In this document: one piece after another, positions 1 through 8,608 of the stretch
How the letters are laid out: every line of letters starts with the position of its first letter
How positions within the stretch are numbered: position 1 is the first letter of the stretch
Assembly: GCF_900608595.1 (NCBI RefSeq)
Contig: NZ_UWYY01000004.1
Coordinates: 1-64,000 of the forward strand
DNA: 64,000 bases
Direction: 5' to 3'
From: Promicromonospora panici
GTDB lineage: Bacteria > Actinomycetota > Actinomycetes > Actinomycetales > Cellulomonadaceae
Program-made: the position numbers and the translations under genes
The notes under the pieces: generated by a model
Seen by the model: only the letters and a program-made list of their open reading frames with translations
What the model was told of the DNA's origin: nothing
Database searches by the model: none

Positions 1-1406
1 CACGTCACGAGCTCGCGCCCCTCGTGGCTCACCGTCACCGTGAGCGGCCCGACTTCCGCGGGCAGGTCGTGCGCCAGCTGAGCCGGGCGCGCCGGGTCGG
101 CGTCCACGACGTCGGCCGCGATCACCCGACCGCCCGCCGACAGCGTCACCTCGACCCCCGCCAGGGGACGCGACACGACGACGCCGGTCCGCGCCGTCGT
201 ACCCGAGCGGGTACGCAGCCGCTCCAGGCGGACGGCGGCGTCCAGGGTGGCCCGGTCCACCGGCCCGACCTCGCGGAACGGGTACCAGAACTGGGAGAAC
301 ACCTTGGTCTCGCCCGGGGCGAGGTAGGCGAAGTCCGGCTGGTTGTCCGTGAACACGCCGGCCATCAGCTCGACGTAGTGGGAGTCGTCGTCGGCCAGGT
401 TCTCGTCCCAGGCGTGCCCGAACGGGGCGTTGCCCCAGGTCCACTGCTTCTTGCCCGGGGAGAGCGCGCGGTCCGCGACGTGCACGAACCCGAGCCCCGC
501 CGCGTGGTCGTACCCGCCGAAGAATTCATCGGAGCTGTGCAGGACCATGTACGACGTCGGTACCGGGATGTTGCGGTACCAGTCGAGCCGGTCGCCGGTG
601 AGCTCCACGCCGCCGGCCGCCGTGCGGACCTCATCGGCCAGCGCCGGGTAGTCGACGCCGTAGTAGGGGCGGTCCGCCTGCGGGAACGCGGTCACCGCGC
701 GCCGCGCGTGGTCGGCCACGTACGTCACGTCGTGCGGGAAGAACGACTGGTAGTCGTCATCGACCTTGGCCGCGACGTTGGCCCACCACAGGAACGACTG
801 CGGCAGCTCGCTGCGGTTGTACAGCCGCACCGTCAGCTCCAGCACCGCGCTGTCGGGACGCAGCCGCACCCCGTGCATGCCCTTCATCCGGGTGAACGGG
901 TCGTGGTCGGAGCACCAGACGACGACGGCGCCGTCCGGCTCCTCCTCGATCTCGACGTCCACCGGCAGGTAGGTCGCCGGGCGGTGGTGCTGCGGCCAGT
1001 TCAGCTCCACGCCGCCGGCCACCCAAGGGCCTGCCAGGCCCACCAGCGCCGGCTTGATCACCGGGTTGGTCCAGAAGAAGTCCTGGCCGCCGGCGCGCTC
1101 GCGGGCCACGTGGATGCGGCCGCCGAGCTCCGGCAGCACCACGATGCGCAGCCACTCGTTCTCCAGGTGCACCGCGCGCCATTCCCGCTGGTGAGACTCG
1201 TCCGCGATCTGGTGGTGGAACGGCAGCGGGTACACCCGGCCGGACGACCCCTGGTACACCCTGCGGTCGAGGTACGCCGGGAACCGGTCGGGGGGAAGGG
1301 GCTCGTACGTGGTCAGGGTGAGCGGCGCCACCCAGGCGGCCGCGGCCCGGCCGCCCAGGTCGTCGGGCCGGTCAGGAAGGTCGAGCACGGACTCCACATC
1401 GAGCAT
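1..1406 (-). CDS. DUF5107 domain protein, N-terminal part (runs off the left edge)
   Basis: The frame opens at ATG 1406 and is still open at base 1, so about 468 residues are seen. DUF5107 proteins are usually over 1,000 residues, with TPR repeats after the N-terminal domain; that part lies outside the window. The visible part has the beta-rich look of the family, with 'LPELGGRIHV' at residues 91-100 and 'GGVELNWPQHH' at 131-141, similar to motifs in aldose-epimerase-like folds. No signal peptide is seen, so it is probably cytoplasmic. The biochemical role of the family is not settled; members sit in sugar-utilisation loci. It diverges from an AraC gene that probably controls it. There is no Shine-Dalgarno; a TAGCGT hexamer ends 7 nt before the ATG. 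Confidence 0.8.
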   Translation of the reverse strand, partial: MLDVESVLDLPDRPDDLGGRAAAAWVAPLTLTTYEPLPPDRFPAYLDRRVYQGSSGRVYPLPFHHQIADESHQREWRAVHLENEWLRIVVLPELGGRIHVARERAGGQDFFWTNPVIKPALVGLAGPWVAGGVELNWPQHHRPATYLPVDVEIEEEPDGAVVVWCSDHDPFTRMKGMHGVRLRPDSAVLELTVRLYNRSELPQSFLWWANVAAKVDDDYQSFFPHDVTYVADHARRAVTAFPQADRPYYGVDYPALADEVRTAAGGVELTGDRLDWYRNIPVPTSYMVLHSSDEFFGGYDHAAGLGFVHVADRALSPGKKQWTWGNAPFGHAWDENLADDDSHYVELMAGVFTDNQPDFAYLAPGETKVFSQFWYPFREVGPVDRATLDAAVRLERLRTRSGTTARTGVVVSRPLAGVEVTLSAGGRVIAADVVDADPARPAQLAHDLPAEVGPLTVTVSHEGRELVT

Positions 1407-1413
1407 GTGACCG

Positions 1414-1419
1414 ACGCTA
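1414..1419 (-). promoter_or_regulatory. -10 element for a leaderless DUF5107 transcript
   Basis: TAGCGT on the minus strand fits TANNNT and lies exactly 7 nt before ATG 1406, the spacing at which transcription would start on the start codon itself. No purine-rich ribosome site lies between. The same arrangement recurs at many genes in this window. Confidence 0.55.
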
Positions 1420-1466
1420 CGAACCCGGGGCGGGCCCCGGGAAGCACGTATCGACTCACTTGCCTG

Positions 1467-1482
1467 GACGATCCGACGATCC
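1467..1482. promoter_or_regulatory. Tandem GACGATCC repeat in the AraC/DUF5107 divergent promoter
   Basis: Two head-to-tail copies of GACGATCC lie midway between the two divergent -10 hexamers. AraC-family proteins often bind direct repeats, so this is a candidate operator. Each half is short and chance occurrence is possible. Confidence 0.3.
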
Positions 1483-1526
1483 GCCGCTCGGTGACTCGCC
1501 CGCTTCCGCGTGCCCGACCGTGGGGC

Positions 1527-1532
1527 TACGCT
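1527..1532 (+). promoter_or_regulatory. -10 element for a leaderless araC-type transcript
   Basis: TACGCT ends 6 nt before GTG 1539, leaving no room for a leader. It supports GTG 1539 as the start of the regulator rather than one of the upstream in-frame codons. Confidence 0.55.
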
Positions 1533-1538
1533 CCAAGG

Positions 1539-2411
1539 GTGCGAATCCGCGACGGCTTCCCGGGACAGCGCCTGCGGGTGCTGCCGTCCGCGGTGTCGCG
1601 CGCGGCGTCGGCGACGGGGCCGACCTCCCGGCTGCTGGTCACGGACGCGGGCTATTTTCCACATGCCACGAACCACGGGCGGGTGCGCAGGAACGGCGCC
1701 ATCGGCACCATCGTCATCGTGTCCGCCGCCGGGCGCGGGTGGTGCCGCACGCCGGGCGGCCTGCACCGGATCGCGGCCGCCGAGGCCCTCGTCATCCCCT
1801 CCGGCGTGCCCCACGAGTACTGGGCGGACGACGACGATCCATGGACGATCTGGTGGATGCACGCCCGTGGGCCCGACGCGGACGAGTTCGAGCGCCACCT
1901 GGCCGGACGCGCCGGACCGGACGACGTCGCCGTCGTCGAGGTGCACGACCTGGTCCGCGTGGTGGCCGACCTCGAACGCGTGGTCGACGCGCTCGAGACG
2001 GACGAGACCTACCCCAGCCTGCTGCGCTGCGCGGGCGCCGCCTGGTCGGTGCTCGCCCAGATCGGGGCCGACGCCGCCGCCGGGAGCCCGGTCCGCGGCG
2101 AGCCCATCCGGGCCGCGCAGGAGTACCTGCGTACGCACCTGGACACCGTCGTCGAGGTGGCGCAACTGGCCCGCCGGTTCGGCCTGAGCACCTCGCACTT
2201 CTCCGCCCGCTTCCGGGCGGCGACGGGCGGCGGCGTCGTCGAGTACGTCAAGCGGCTGCGGATGGCGCGCGCGTGCGAGCTGCTCATCACCACCGAGCTG
2301 CCGGTCGCCGACATCGCGCGGTCGGTCGGCTACCCGGACCCGTTCTACTTCTCGCGCCAGTTCCGCAGCGTCCACTCGTGCAGCCCCACAGACTTCCGCC
2401 GCGGGCGCTGA
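1539..2411 (+). CDS. AraC-family transcriptional regulator with cupin-type sensor domain
   Basis: This is a cytoplasmic DNA-binding regulator of 290 residues. The first 150 or so residues form a cupin-like effector domain, with a typical 'VIPSGVPHEYWADD' turn. The last 100 carry the paired AraC helix-turn-helix, including 'VAQLARRFGLSTSHFSARF' and 'ADIARSVGYPDPFYFSRQF'. The frame stays open far upstream, but GTG 1539 is chosen because homology to the cupin domain begins there and a TACGCT -10 hexamer lies just before it. It sits between a divergent DUF5107 gene and a downstream secreted GH27 gene, so it probably senses a sugar and controls one or both. The inducer cannot be read from the sequence. 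Confidence 0.85.
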   Translation: MRIRDGFPGQRLRVLPSAVSRAASATGPTSRLLVTDAGYFPHATNHGRVRRNGAIGTIVIVSAAGRGWCRTPGGLHRIAAAEALVIPSGVPHEYWADDDDPWTIWWMHARGPDADEFERHLAGRAGPDDVAVVEVHDLVRVVADLERVVDALETDETYPSLLRCAGAAWSVLAQIGADAAAGSPVRGEPIRAAQEYLRTHLDTVVEVAQLARRFGLSTSHFSARFRAATGGGVVEYVKRLRMARACELLITTELPVADIARSVGYPDPFYFSRQFRSVHSCSPTDFRRGR

Positions 2412-2546
2412 CTCTTCGCGCCGCTCGTCGGATCATCCAGGTAAGGGCGTCGGGTTCTGCATTCCGCGGCGCCGTCGGTGCACGCTTTGCTGAGCAGGTT
2501 CCTCCTTCGGCATCCGCCGAACCGACGACGACGTCAGGAGACCTGG

Positions 2547-4634
2547 ATGTTCACCGTACGTACCTGGGCGGCGAGGACGTGTGCCGCCCTGCTCACCACA
2601 GCCCTGGCCGCGACGGGCCTGGCGGCCGGCGCCGCGGCGTCCGCGCCTGGCCCCGCCCCCGCCGTCGGGCAGCCGCCGTCGAGCCCGAGCCCCACGCCCT
2701 ACCAGGGCTGGAACACCTACTACGGCCTCGGCGGCGACTTCGGCGCCGACGAGGTGCTGGACGTGGCCGACTTCCTGGTCTCGTCCGGCCTGGCCGAGGC
2801 GGGCTACGACATCGTGTGGCTCGACGGCGGCTGGCAGGCCGACGTGCCCCGCGGCGACGACGGCCGCCTGCAGGGCGACCCTGAGCGGTTCCCCGACGGC
2901 ATGGCTGCGCTGGCCGACGCCATCCACGACCGCGGCCTGCGCGCCGGCATCTATACCGACGCCGGCCCGTACATCCCCGGGACGTGCGGCCTCGGCAGCG
3001 GCGGCCACTACCAGACCGACGCCGACACCTTCGCCGAGTGGGGGTACGACGCCGTCAAGGTCGACTTCCTGTGCGGCATCACCGCGGACCTCGACCCGGA
3101 GACCGCGTTCACCGCGTTCGCCGAGGCGCTGCGGAACAACAGCTCGGGCCGGCCGATGATCTTCAACCTCTGCAACCCGGTCACCTCCCCGGACTGGGGC
3201 GACTACCCCGAGGAGCAGCAGTCCACCTGGTCCTGGACGTACGCGCCGGACATCGCGGAGTCCTGGCGCACCTACACGGACGTCGGATTCGTGGGGCAGA
3301 TCCAGTTCAAGGACGTGCTGCGCAACTTCGACGCCAACGCGCGGCACCCAGAGGTCGCAGGTCCCGGGCACTTCAGCGACCCGGACTACCTGGGCCCGGA
3401 GCTCGGCATGACCACCGAGGAGTTCCGCACCCAGATGTCGCTCTGGACCATCGCGGCGGCGCCGCTGATCATCTCCAGCGACCCGCGCACGCTCAGCCAG
3501 GAGTCGTTGGACATCCTGCTCGACGACGACGTGCTGGCCATCGACCAGGACCCGCTCGGGATCCAGGGCACGCGCGTGGGCGCGGCCGGCACCACGGAGA
3601 CCTGGGCCAAGCCGCTGGCGGACGGCTCGGTCGCCGTCGCGCTGCTGAACCGCGGCGACCGGCCCGCCGAGGTCTCGACCACCGCGCGCGACCTGGGGCT
3701 GCGCGGCCGGTCGTTCGCCGTGCTGGACACATGGACGGATGCCCGCACGCAGTCGGCGGGCACGGTCCGCGCCGCGGTTCCGGCGCACGGGGCCGCCCTG
3801 CTGCGGATCACGCCGAGCCGGGCCGACGGCGTCCCGCGCCTGGTCGCCGCCCCGCCGACGTTCACCGCCGTCGGGACGGACGACGTCGCGCCGACCACCG
3901 ACCTCCTGGCCGCCGCCGGCGACCGGCTCACGACCGAGGTGACGCTGCACAACGACGGCAGCACGCCGGTCCGCCGTCCTTCGGTCGAGCTCACGGCACC
4001 CGAGAGCTGGGTCGTCAGCCCGGCCGGCCCGGCACCGCGCGTGGTGCGCCCCGGCGACTCGGCCACGGTCGCGTTCACCGTGGACGTCCCGCCGGGCACC
4101 GGCACGGGCGGCTACGACGTCGCCGCGACGGTCACGTACGCGAGCAGCCCGGCCGGCACGACGCCTCCGTCTCGCGTGACGGTCGCCCCCGCGGCGCCTT
4201 CCGGCACCGGCGTCGTGCTGTCGCGACACGCGTGGGTGAGCGCGAGCAGCGGCTGGATGGAGCCGACCGTGGACGAGAGCGTGGGCGGCGGCTCGCCGCT
4301 CACGGTGGCCGGCACGGTGCACCCGACGGGGGTCGGCGTCGCCAGCCCGTCCCGGATCCGGTACTACCTGGGTGGTGGATGCACCCGGCTCACGGGCGGC
4401 GTCGGCATCGACGACGTCGTGAACAACGTCGGACCGGAGGGCGGCACCGCGACCTTCGAGGTGGTCGGCGACGGCGAGACGCTCTGGTCGAGCGGCGTCG
4501 TGACGCGCGGCACGGAGGTCCCCTTCGACGTCGACGTGACCGCCGTCCGCGACCTGACCTTGCGTGTGGGCGACGCGGGCGACGGCGGCTACAACGACCG
4601 CGCCGACTGGCTGTCCCTGACGGCCACCTGCTGA
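2547..4634 (+). CDS. Secreted glycoside hydrolase family 27 (alpha-galactosidase-like) with NEW3 and NPCBM domains
   Basis: This 695-residue exported enzyme probably releases terminal alpha-D-galactose, or a related sugar, from oligo- or polysaccharides. The start at ATG 2547 has AGGAG 6 nt upstream and a signal peptide of about 30 residues. The GH27 barrel begins at 'YQGWNTYYG' (52-60). 'DAVKVDFLCG' places the nucleophile at Asp173, and 'SWRTYTDVG' places a likely acid/base at Asp245. An NPCBM-associated NEW3-type beta-sandwich follows (roughly 460-560). An NPCBM-like carbohydrate-binding domain ends the protein (roughly 575-695). The AraC gene just upstream is the probable regulator. GH27 also contains other specificities, such as beta-L-arabinopyranosidase and N-acetylgalactosaminidase, so the exact substrate is open. 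Confidence 0.88.
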   Translation: MFTVRTWAARTCAALLTTALAATGLAAGAAASAPGPAPAVGQPPSSPSPTPYQGWNTYYGLGGDFGADEVLDVADFLVSSGLAEAGYDIVWLDGGWQADVPRGDDGRLQGDPERFPDGMAALADAIHDRGLRAGIYTDAGPYIPGTCGLGSGGHYQTDADTFAEWGYDAVKVDFLCGITADLDPETAFTAFAEALRNNSSGRPMIFNLCNPVTSPDWGDYPEEQQSTWSWTYAPDIAESWRTYTDVGFVGQIQFKDVLRNFDANARHPEVAGPGHFSDPDYLGPELGMTTEEFRTQMSLWTIAAAPLIISSDPRTLSQESLDILLDDDVLAIDQDPLGIQGTRVGAAGTTETWAKPLADGSVAVALLNRGDRPAEVSTTARDLGLRGRSFAVLDTWTDARTQSAGTVRAAVPAHGAALLRITPSRADGVPRLVAAPPTFTAVGTDDVAPTTDLLAAAGDRLTTEVTLHNDGSTPVRRPSVELTAPESWVVSPAGPAPRVVRPGDSATVAFTVDVPPGTGTGGYDVAATVTYASSPAGTTPPSRVTVAPAAPSGTGVVLSRHAWVSASSGWMEPTVDESVGGGSPLTVAGTVHPTGVGVASPSRIRYYLGGGCTRLTGGVGIDDVVNNVGPEGGTATFEVVGDGETLWSSGVVTRGTEVPFDVDVTAVRDLTLRVGDAGDGGYNDRADWLSLTATC

Positions 4635-4668
4635 CCCCTCAGGATGGGCCCACGCCCGCCGAACTGGA

Positions 4669-4674
4669 TACCGT
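4669..4674 (+). promoter_or_regulatory. -10 element for a leaderless mmcQ/yjbR transcript
   Basis: TACCGT lies exactly 7 nt before ATG 4682. The gene has no Shine-Dalgarno, which fits transcription starting at the A of the start codon. Confidence 0.5.
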
Positions 4675-4681
4675 GGTCGCC

Positions 4682-5029
4682 ATGAAATCCGCCGAGCTAC
4701 TGGACCTGTGCCTCGCGCTGCCCGGGGCCGAGGACACCGACCCCTGGGACGAGGGCGGCGGCGTCATGAAGGTGGGTGGCAAGATCTTCGCGTTCGTGGG
4801 CGCCGAGACGCTCGGCGTGAAGGTGGCCCGATCCACCGACGAGGCCCGCGAGTGGTACGTCCGCTACCCGGATCACGTCTCGACGATGGCGTACATCGGC
4901 CGGAACGGCTGGATCACCGTGCGCCACGACGACGGCGTCGTGCCCGACGACGAGGTCGACGAGCTGGTCGACATCTCGTACACCGCCGTCGTGGCGAAGC
5001 TCCCGAAGCGCCTGCGCCCGCGACCCTGA
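4682..5029 (+). CDS. MmcQ/YjbR-family small protein
   Basis: The product is 115 residues, the usual length for this family (CyaY-like fold, sometimes annotated as DNA-binding). Typical features are the N-terminal 'LLDLCLALPGAEDTDPWDE', the central 'MKVGGKIFAFVG' and the late 'NGWITVRHDDG'. It begins 47 nt after the GH27 stop but has its own -10 hexamer, so it need not be in that operon. The family's cellular role is poorly defined. Nothing in the neighbourhood points to a partner. Confidence 0.8.
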   Translation: MKSAELLDLCLALPGAEDTDPWDEGGGVMKVGGKIFAFVGAETLGVKVARSTDEAREWYVRYPDHVSTMAYIGRNGWITVRHDDGVVPDDEVDELVDISYTAVVAKLPKRLRPRP

Positions 5030-5066
5030 ACTACGGGGCCGTGCACCCGCCGTGCGGAACGCCTCG

Positions 5067-6518
5067 TCAGTACGTCGCGCGGGGTGCGCGCGGCGGGACG
5101 TACCGGGTGAACTCCGCGTCGGTGTCCACGAAGATCGTCTCGAAGCTCTCGTCCCACGTCGCCACGACCTGGGTCTCCGGTGGCAGAGCGGCGGCAGACC
5201 TGCCCGTGGCGCGTGGGTTGAGCGGCGGCCAGGTGCCCGTCCGCACACGCCGTTCGAGAGCCTGGACCGCGACGATCTCCTCCGCCGCGGTCACGGTCGG
5301 GTGCCCGCCGCGCGCGACCCACAGGTTGCGGATGTCCCCGCCCTCGGCGCGGACGTGGTCGGTGTAGGAGCGGATGTCCGCCGCCGGGGCGCCACCGTCG
5401 CCGGTGGCGTGCACCGTGAGGATCGGGACGTCGAGATCACCGGAGGCGGTGTGCGCGGCCATCCGCGCCCGCGCGACGGGATCGGCGTCGTGCCGCGTCC
5501 CGGCGTCCAGGGCGTCGAGGTCCGCCCGGAGCCGGTCCTTGCCCAGGCCCGCCGCCTCGTACGCCGCTTCCACGGTCCGGCGTTCCGCGGAGCGGTGGAA
5601 CAGCGCGTGGTAGTCGACGCCGGCGTTCGTCGACGGGTTCCCGCCGAACGTCTCGGCGATGTGCGCGCGGTCCGCGGGCCCGTGCCCGTTGAGGTAGGCG
5701 TTCACGACCCATTCGCTCAGCGCGTGGGCGGCTTCCAGCGGGTCCTCCGGGCGAGGGCTCGCGAAGTCGAACCAGGCGGGGACCTGGACCAGCGATCCTG
5801 CCAGGGCCATGCGGGCGTTCGCCTCGGGGTCGAACGCCTCGGGCTCGCCCAGCGCCTCGTACGCGGCGCCGGTCAGGGCGGCCTGCGAAGCCTCCGGGTC
5901 GGTCGGGTTCACGATCTCGACCGGGTTGCCGTTCTCGTCCACCAGGTCGTCGAACAGGAGGGTCATCGCCGCGTACTGCACGTCGAGGGCGGCGTCCCAG
6001 CCGCCGACCGGGTCGAATCCGGCGGACGTCCCGAGCAGGCCGTCCACCCGCGGGTCCTGCTCCGCGTGCAGGGCCGCGATCCCGCCACCGAAGGACTGCC
6101 CGTTCGCGAGCGTCGTGTCCGGCTCGCCGATCTCGTCTGCGAACCAGTCCAGGACGTTCTCCTGGTGGTCGACGGCGTCGGGCAGCGTGTAGCCGAATCC
6201 GTCGTCGCCGAACATCGAGCCGGCGAGCGCGTAGCCCTGGCTCGTCAGCCACTCCTCGGTACGGGGGTTGTTGGCGAGCTGGTCAGGGACCTCGAAACCC
6301 AGCTGCGCGAACTGCGTGGGGAAGTAGCCGTGGGCGAACAGCACGAGGGTGCCATTCCAGTCGTCCGGTACGAGAGCTCGGAAGTCCGCGCCGTCGATCG
6401 TTCCGGTGTACTCGACGACCTCGCCGGACACCGGCTCCGCGACAGCGGCGGGCAGGGCCGATGCCGTCATGGTCAGGGCGAGGGCCGATGCCACGGCCAC
6501 CGAACGTACATGCTTCAT
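5067..6518 (-). CDS. Secreted alpha/beta hydrolase
   Basis: ATG 6518 has AGGAG 7 nt upstream and opens a 483-residue protein. A signal peptide ends near 'AVAEP' (about residue 27), with no lipobox, so the enzyme is probably secreted. The fold is alpha/beta hydrolase: an oxyanion-side 'LFAHGYF' at about 60-66, a nucleophile elbow 'NGQSFGGG' with Ser142, a late 'VHATGDGG' that probably supplies the acid, and 'ARGGHPTV' that probably supplies the histidine. The substrate is not evident; secreted members include esterases, peptidases and polyester hydrolases. It is convergent with the gene before it and has its own promoter region, so it is probably monocistronic. Confidence 0.82.
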   Translation of the reverse strand: MKHVRSVAVASALALTMTASALPAAVAEPVSGEVVEYTGTIDGADFRALVPDDWNGTLVLFAHGYFPTQFAQLGFEVPDQLANNPRTEEWLTSQGYALAGSMFGDDGFGYTLPDAVDHQENVLDWFADEIGEPDTTLANGQSFGGGIAALHAEQDPRVDGLLGTSAGFDPVGGWDAALDVQYAAMTLLFDDLVDENGNPVEIVNPTDPEASQAALTGAAYEALGEPEAFDPEANARMALAGSLVQVPAWFDFASPRPEDPLEAAHALSEWVVNAYLNGHGPADRAHIAETFGGNPSTNAGVDYHALFHRSAERRTVEAAYEAAGLGKDRLRADLDALDAGTRHDADPVARARMAAHTASGDLDVPILTVHATGDGGAPAADIRSYTDHVRAEGGDIRNLWVARGGHPTVTAAEEIVAVQALERRVRTGTWPPLNPRATGRSAAALPPETQVVATWDESFETIFVDTDAEFTRYVPPRAPRATY

Positions 6519-6659
6519 TGAGTCGCTCCTCGGTGAGCGGCACGCCCGATGCGCGCCTCCTGCACGGTTCGACGATCCACCGACGGTGAACTCACCGCCG
6601 TTCCGGCCACAACGAGACCAGCGTGTCCGCCTGACGACAAGATCCTTCGGCGACGACCG

Positions 6660-6685
6660 AAAACGCCCCGGCACTTTCCGGGGCG
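6660..6685 (-). terminator. Rho-independent terminator of the LysR gene
   Basis: A perfect 8-bp GC stem (CGCCCCGG at 6664-6671 pairing with CCGGGGCG at 6678-6685, 6-nt loop) starts right after the LysR stop codon. On the minus strand it is followed by TTTTC, a classic intrinsic terminator. Confidence 0.8.
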
Positions 6686-7591
6686 CTAGCTGGCCGGCAC
6701 CCCGATACAGGCCGGGGCGTCGTCGAGCAGCTCCACTAGGTGCGGCGCCGGCGAGTCCGAGCGTTCCCCCGAATTGGTGACGACCGAGACCACCCAGTCC
6801 GCTGCGCCGTCGGGCGCGACCGGCACCGCCACCAGCCGGGCGGCCTGCGGCTTGGCCGCGACGTGCCGCGGCACGAGCGCGACGCCGAGGCCGCGGTCGA
6901 CCAGGTCGAGCAAGGTGTGCACGTCGTTGACGGTGAACCGCACCCGGCGGTGCACGCCCTGCGCGGCGAACGCGTCGTCGTTGAGCTGGCGCACCGCCCA
7001 GGACGCGTGGAAGTCGATGAAGCTCTCACCGCCCAGCTCGTCCCGGTCCACGCCTGGGCGGGACGCCAGCGGGTGCTCCGGCGGGCACAGCAGGACCACG
7101 GGCTCCTGGCCTAGCACGGTCCGCGGCAGCACGCCCACGTGGTCGGGCGTCGCGACGAACGCGGCGTCGAGGTCGCCGTCGCGCACGTCGGCCAGCAGCT
7201 CGTGCGAGCCCGCCTGGGTGAACGCGATCTCTACCCGCGGGTAGCGGCGGTGGAAGCGTTCGAGCAGCGAGGAGACGTCGACGACGCCGAGGCACTGCTC
7301 CGCCCCGACCCGCAGCGTCCCGGCGAGCTCGCGCGAGACCTGGACCACCGCGTCGCGCGCCTCCGTCGCGGAGGAGAGCATGGACCGGGCGAAGGGCAGC
7401 AGCGCCAGGCCGGCCTCGGTGGGCTCGACCTTGCGTGTGGTCCGGGTGAACAGCTTGGTGCCCAGCTCGACCTCGAGGTTGCGGATCGCGGCGGACAGTC
7501 CGGACTGGGAGACGCCGGTGACCTCGGCGGCACGGGTGAACTGGCGCTCGTCCGCGAGCGCGACCAGGTATTCCATCTGACGCAGTTCCAT
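6686..7591 (-). CDS. LysR-family transcriptional regulator
   Basis: The protein is 301 residues, normal for the family. The N-terminal winged HTH is clear ('QFTRAAEVTGVSQSGLSAAI', about residues 17-36). It is followed by a linker helix and a periplasmic-binding-protein-like effector domain from about residue 90 ('LRVGAEQCLGVVDVSSLLERF'). It diverges from two aldo/keto reductase genes across a 104-bp AT-rich gap, the usual layout for a LysR protein that controls its neighbour. The inducer is unknown; quinones or reactive aldehydes would suit the target enzymes. Confidence 0.9.
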   Translation of the reverse strand: MELRQMEYLVALADERQFTRAAEVTGVSQSGLSAAIRNLEVELGTKLFTRTTRKVEPTEAGLALLPFARSMLSSATEARDAVVQVSRELAGTLRVGAEQCLGVVDVSSLLERFHRRYPRVEIAFTQAGSHELLADVRDGDLDAAFVATPDHVGVLPRTVLGQEPVVLLCPPEHPLASRPGVDRDELGGESFIDFHASWAVRQLNDDAFAAQGVHRRVRFTVNDVHTLLDLVDRGLGVALVPRHVAAKPQAARLVAVPVAPDGAADWVVSVVTNSGERSDSPAPHLVELLDDAPACIGVPAS

Positions 7592-7695
7592 TTATCAATA
7601 CCAGTTCTAAGAATAATGATGGGGAGTTGTTGGACTTCTAGGTTATCGCTTTCTAGTCTCGGTTCCGAACCCCGTTGTGACACGAGAGGCAACTC
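7592..7695. promoter_or_regulatory. Divergent LysR/aldo-keto reductase promoter region
   Basis: This gap is strikingly AT-rich for the window. It holds several LysR-style T-N11-A patterns and an imperfect dyad around 7593-7621 (ATCA on one side, TGAT on the other). A GAGAGG ribosome site precedes ATG 7696. No exact operator can be fixed by eye. Confidence 0.5.
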
Positions 7696-8568
7696 ATGCA
7701 GCAGCGCACCATCGGCGGCCGTGCCGTCTCCGCGATCGGCCTCGGCGGCATGCCGATGTCCATCGAGGGCCGGCCCGACCGCGACCGCTCGATCGCCACG
7801 ATCCATGCCGCCGTCGACGCCGGCGTCACCCTCATCGACACCGCTGACGCCTACCACCTGCACGCCGACGAGGTGGGCCACAACGAGGAGCTCATCGCCG
7901 AGGCTCTGCGCTCCTACGGCGGCGACACCTCCGGCGTCCTCGTGGCGACCAAGGGCGGGCACCTGCGTCCCGGGGACGGGTCCTGGACCAAGGACGGACG
8001 GCCCGAGTACCTCAAGGAGGCCGTGAAGGCGTCGGCCAAGCGGCTCGGGGTCGAGGCCATCGGCCTCTACCAGTTCCACCGGCCCGACCCGAACGTGCCC
8101 TACGGCGACTCCGTGGGCGCCATCCGCGACCTGCTCGACGACGGCGTCATCGAGATGGCGGGCATCTCCAACGCGAACCCGGACCAGATCCGGCAGGCGC
8201 AGGACATCCTGGGCGGCCGCCTCGTCTCGGTGCAGAACCAGTTCTCGCCGCGGTTCCGCTCCTCGCAGCCCGAGCTCGAGCTGTGCGCGGAGCTGGGCAT
8301 CGCGTTCCTGCCCTGGAGCCCGCTCGGTGGTATCTCGCTGGCCCGTTCGGGCGAGCTGGGCGCCGAGTACTCGGCGTTCCTCGAGGTGGCCGAGGCGCAC
8401 GGCGTCTCCCCGTTCCAGGTGACGCTGGCCTGGGAGCTGGCGCTGGCGCCCGTCGTCGTGCCGATCCCCGGGTCGTCGCGGCCTGCCAGCATCACCGACT
8501 CCGCCGCGGCGGCGGAGCTCCAGCTCACCGACGACGAGGTCGCGCGGCTGTCCGCGGACGCAGCCTGA
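7696..8568 (+). CDS. Aldo/keto reductase
   Basis: A 290-residue NADPH-type oxidoreductase of the AKR superfamily. The catalytic tetrad is visible: Asp and Tyr in 'LIDTADAYHL', Lys in 'VATKGGHL' and His in 'YQFHRPDP'. The late 'PVVVPIPGSSRPASI' is the usual cofactor-binding segment. It probably reduces small carbonyl compounds in the cytoplasm. It is followed after 40 nt by a second AKR gene, and both are probably under the divergent LysR regulator. The substrate is unknown. Confidence 0.9.
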   Translation: MQQRTIGGRAVSAIGLGGMPMSIEGRPDRDRSIATIHAAVDAGVTLIDTADAYHLHADEVGHNEELIAEALRSYGGDTSGVLVATKGGHLRPGDGSWTKDGRPEYLKEAVKASAKRLGVEAIGLYQFHRPDPNVPYGDSVGAIRDLLDDGVIEMAGISNANPDQIRQAQDILGGRLVSVQNQFSPRFRSSQPELELCAELGIAFLPWSPLGGISLARSGELGAEYSAFLEVAEAHGVSPFQVTLAWELALAPVVVPIPGSSRPASITDSAAAAELQLTDDEVARLSADAA

Positions 8569-8608
8569 GCCGGTCCGGCTCACCTCACCACCACAGGAGA
8601 AAACTGCC

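Noticed and set aside
24..1500. Long open frame on the plus strand running into the AraC gene
   Set aside because: It is antisense to the DUF5107 gene, has Arg/Val-rich nonsense composition, and the regulator homology starts only at 1539.
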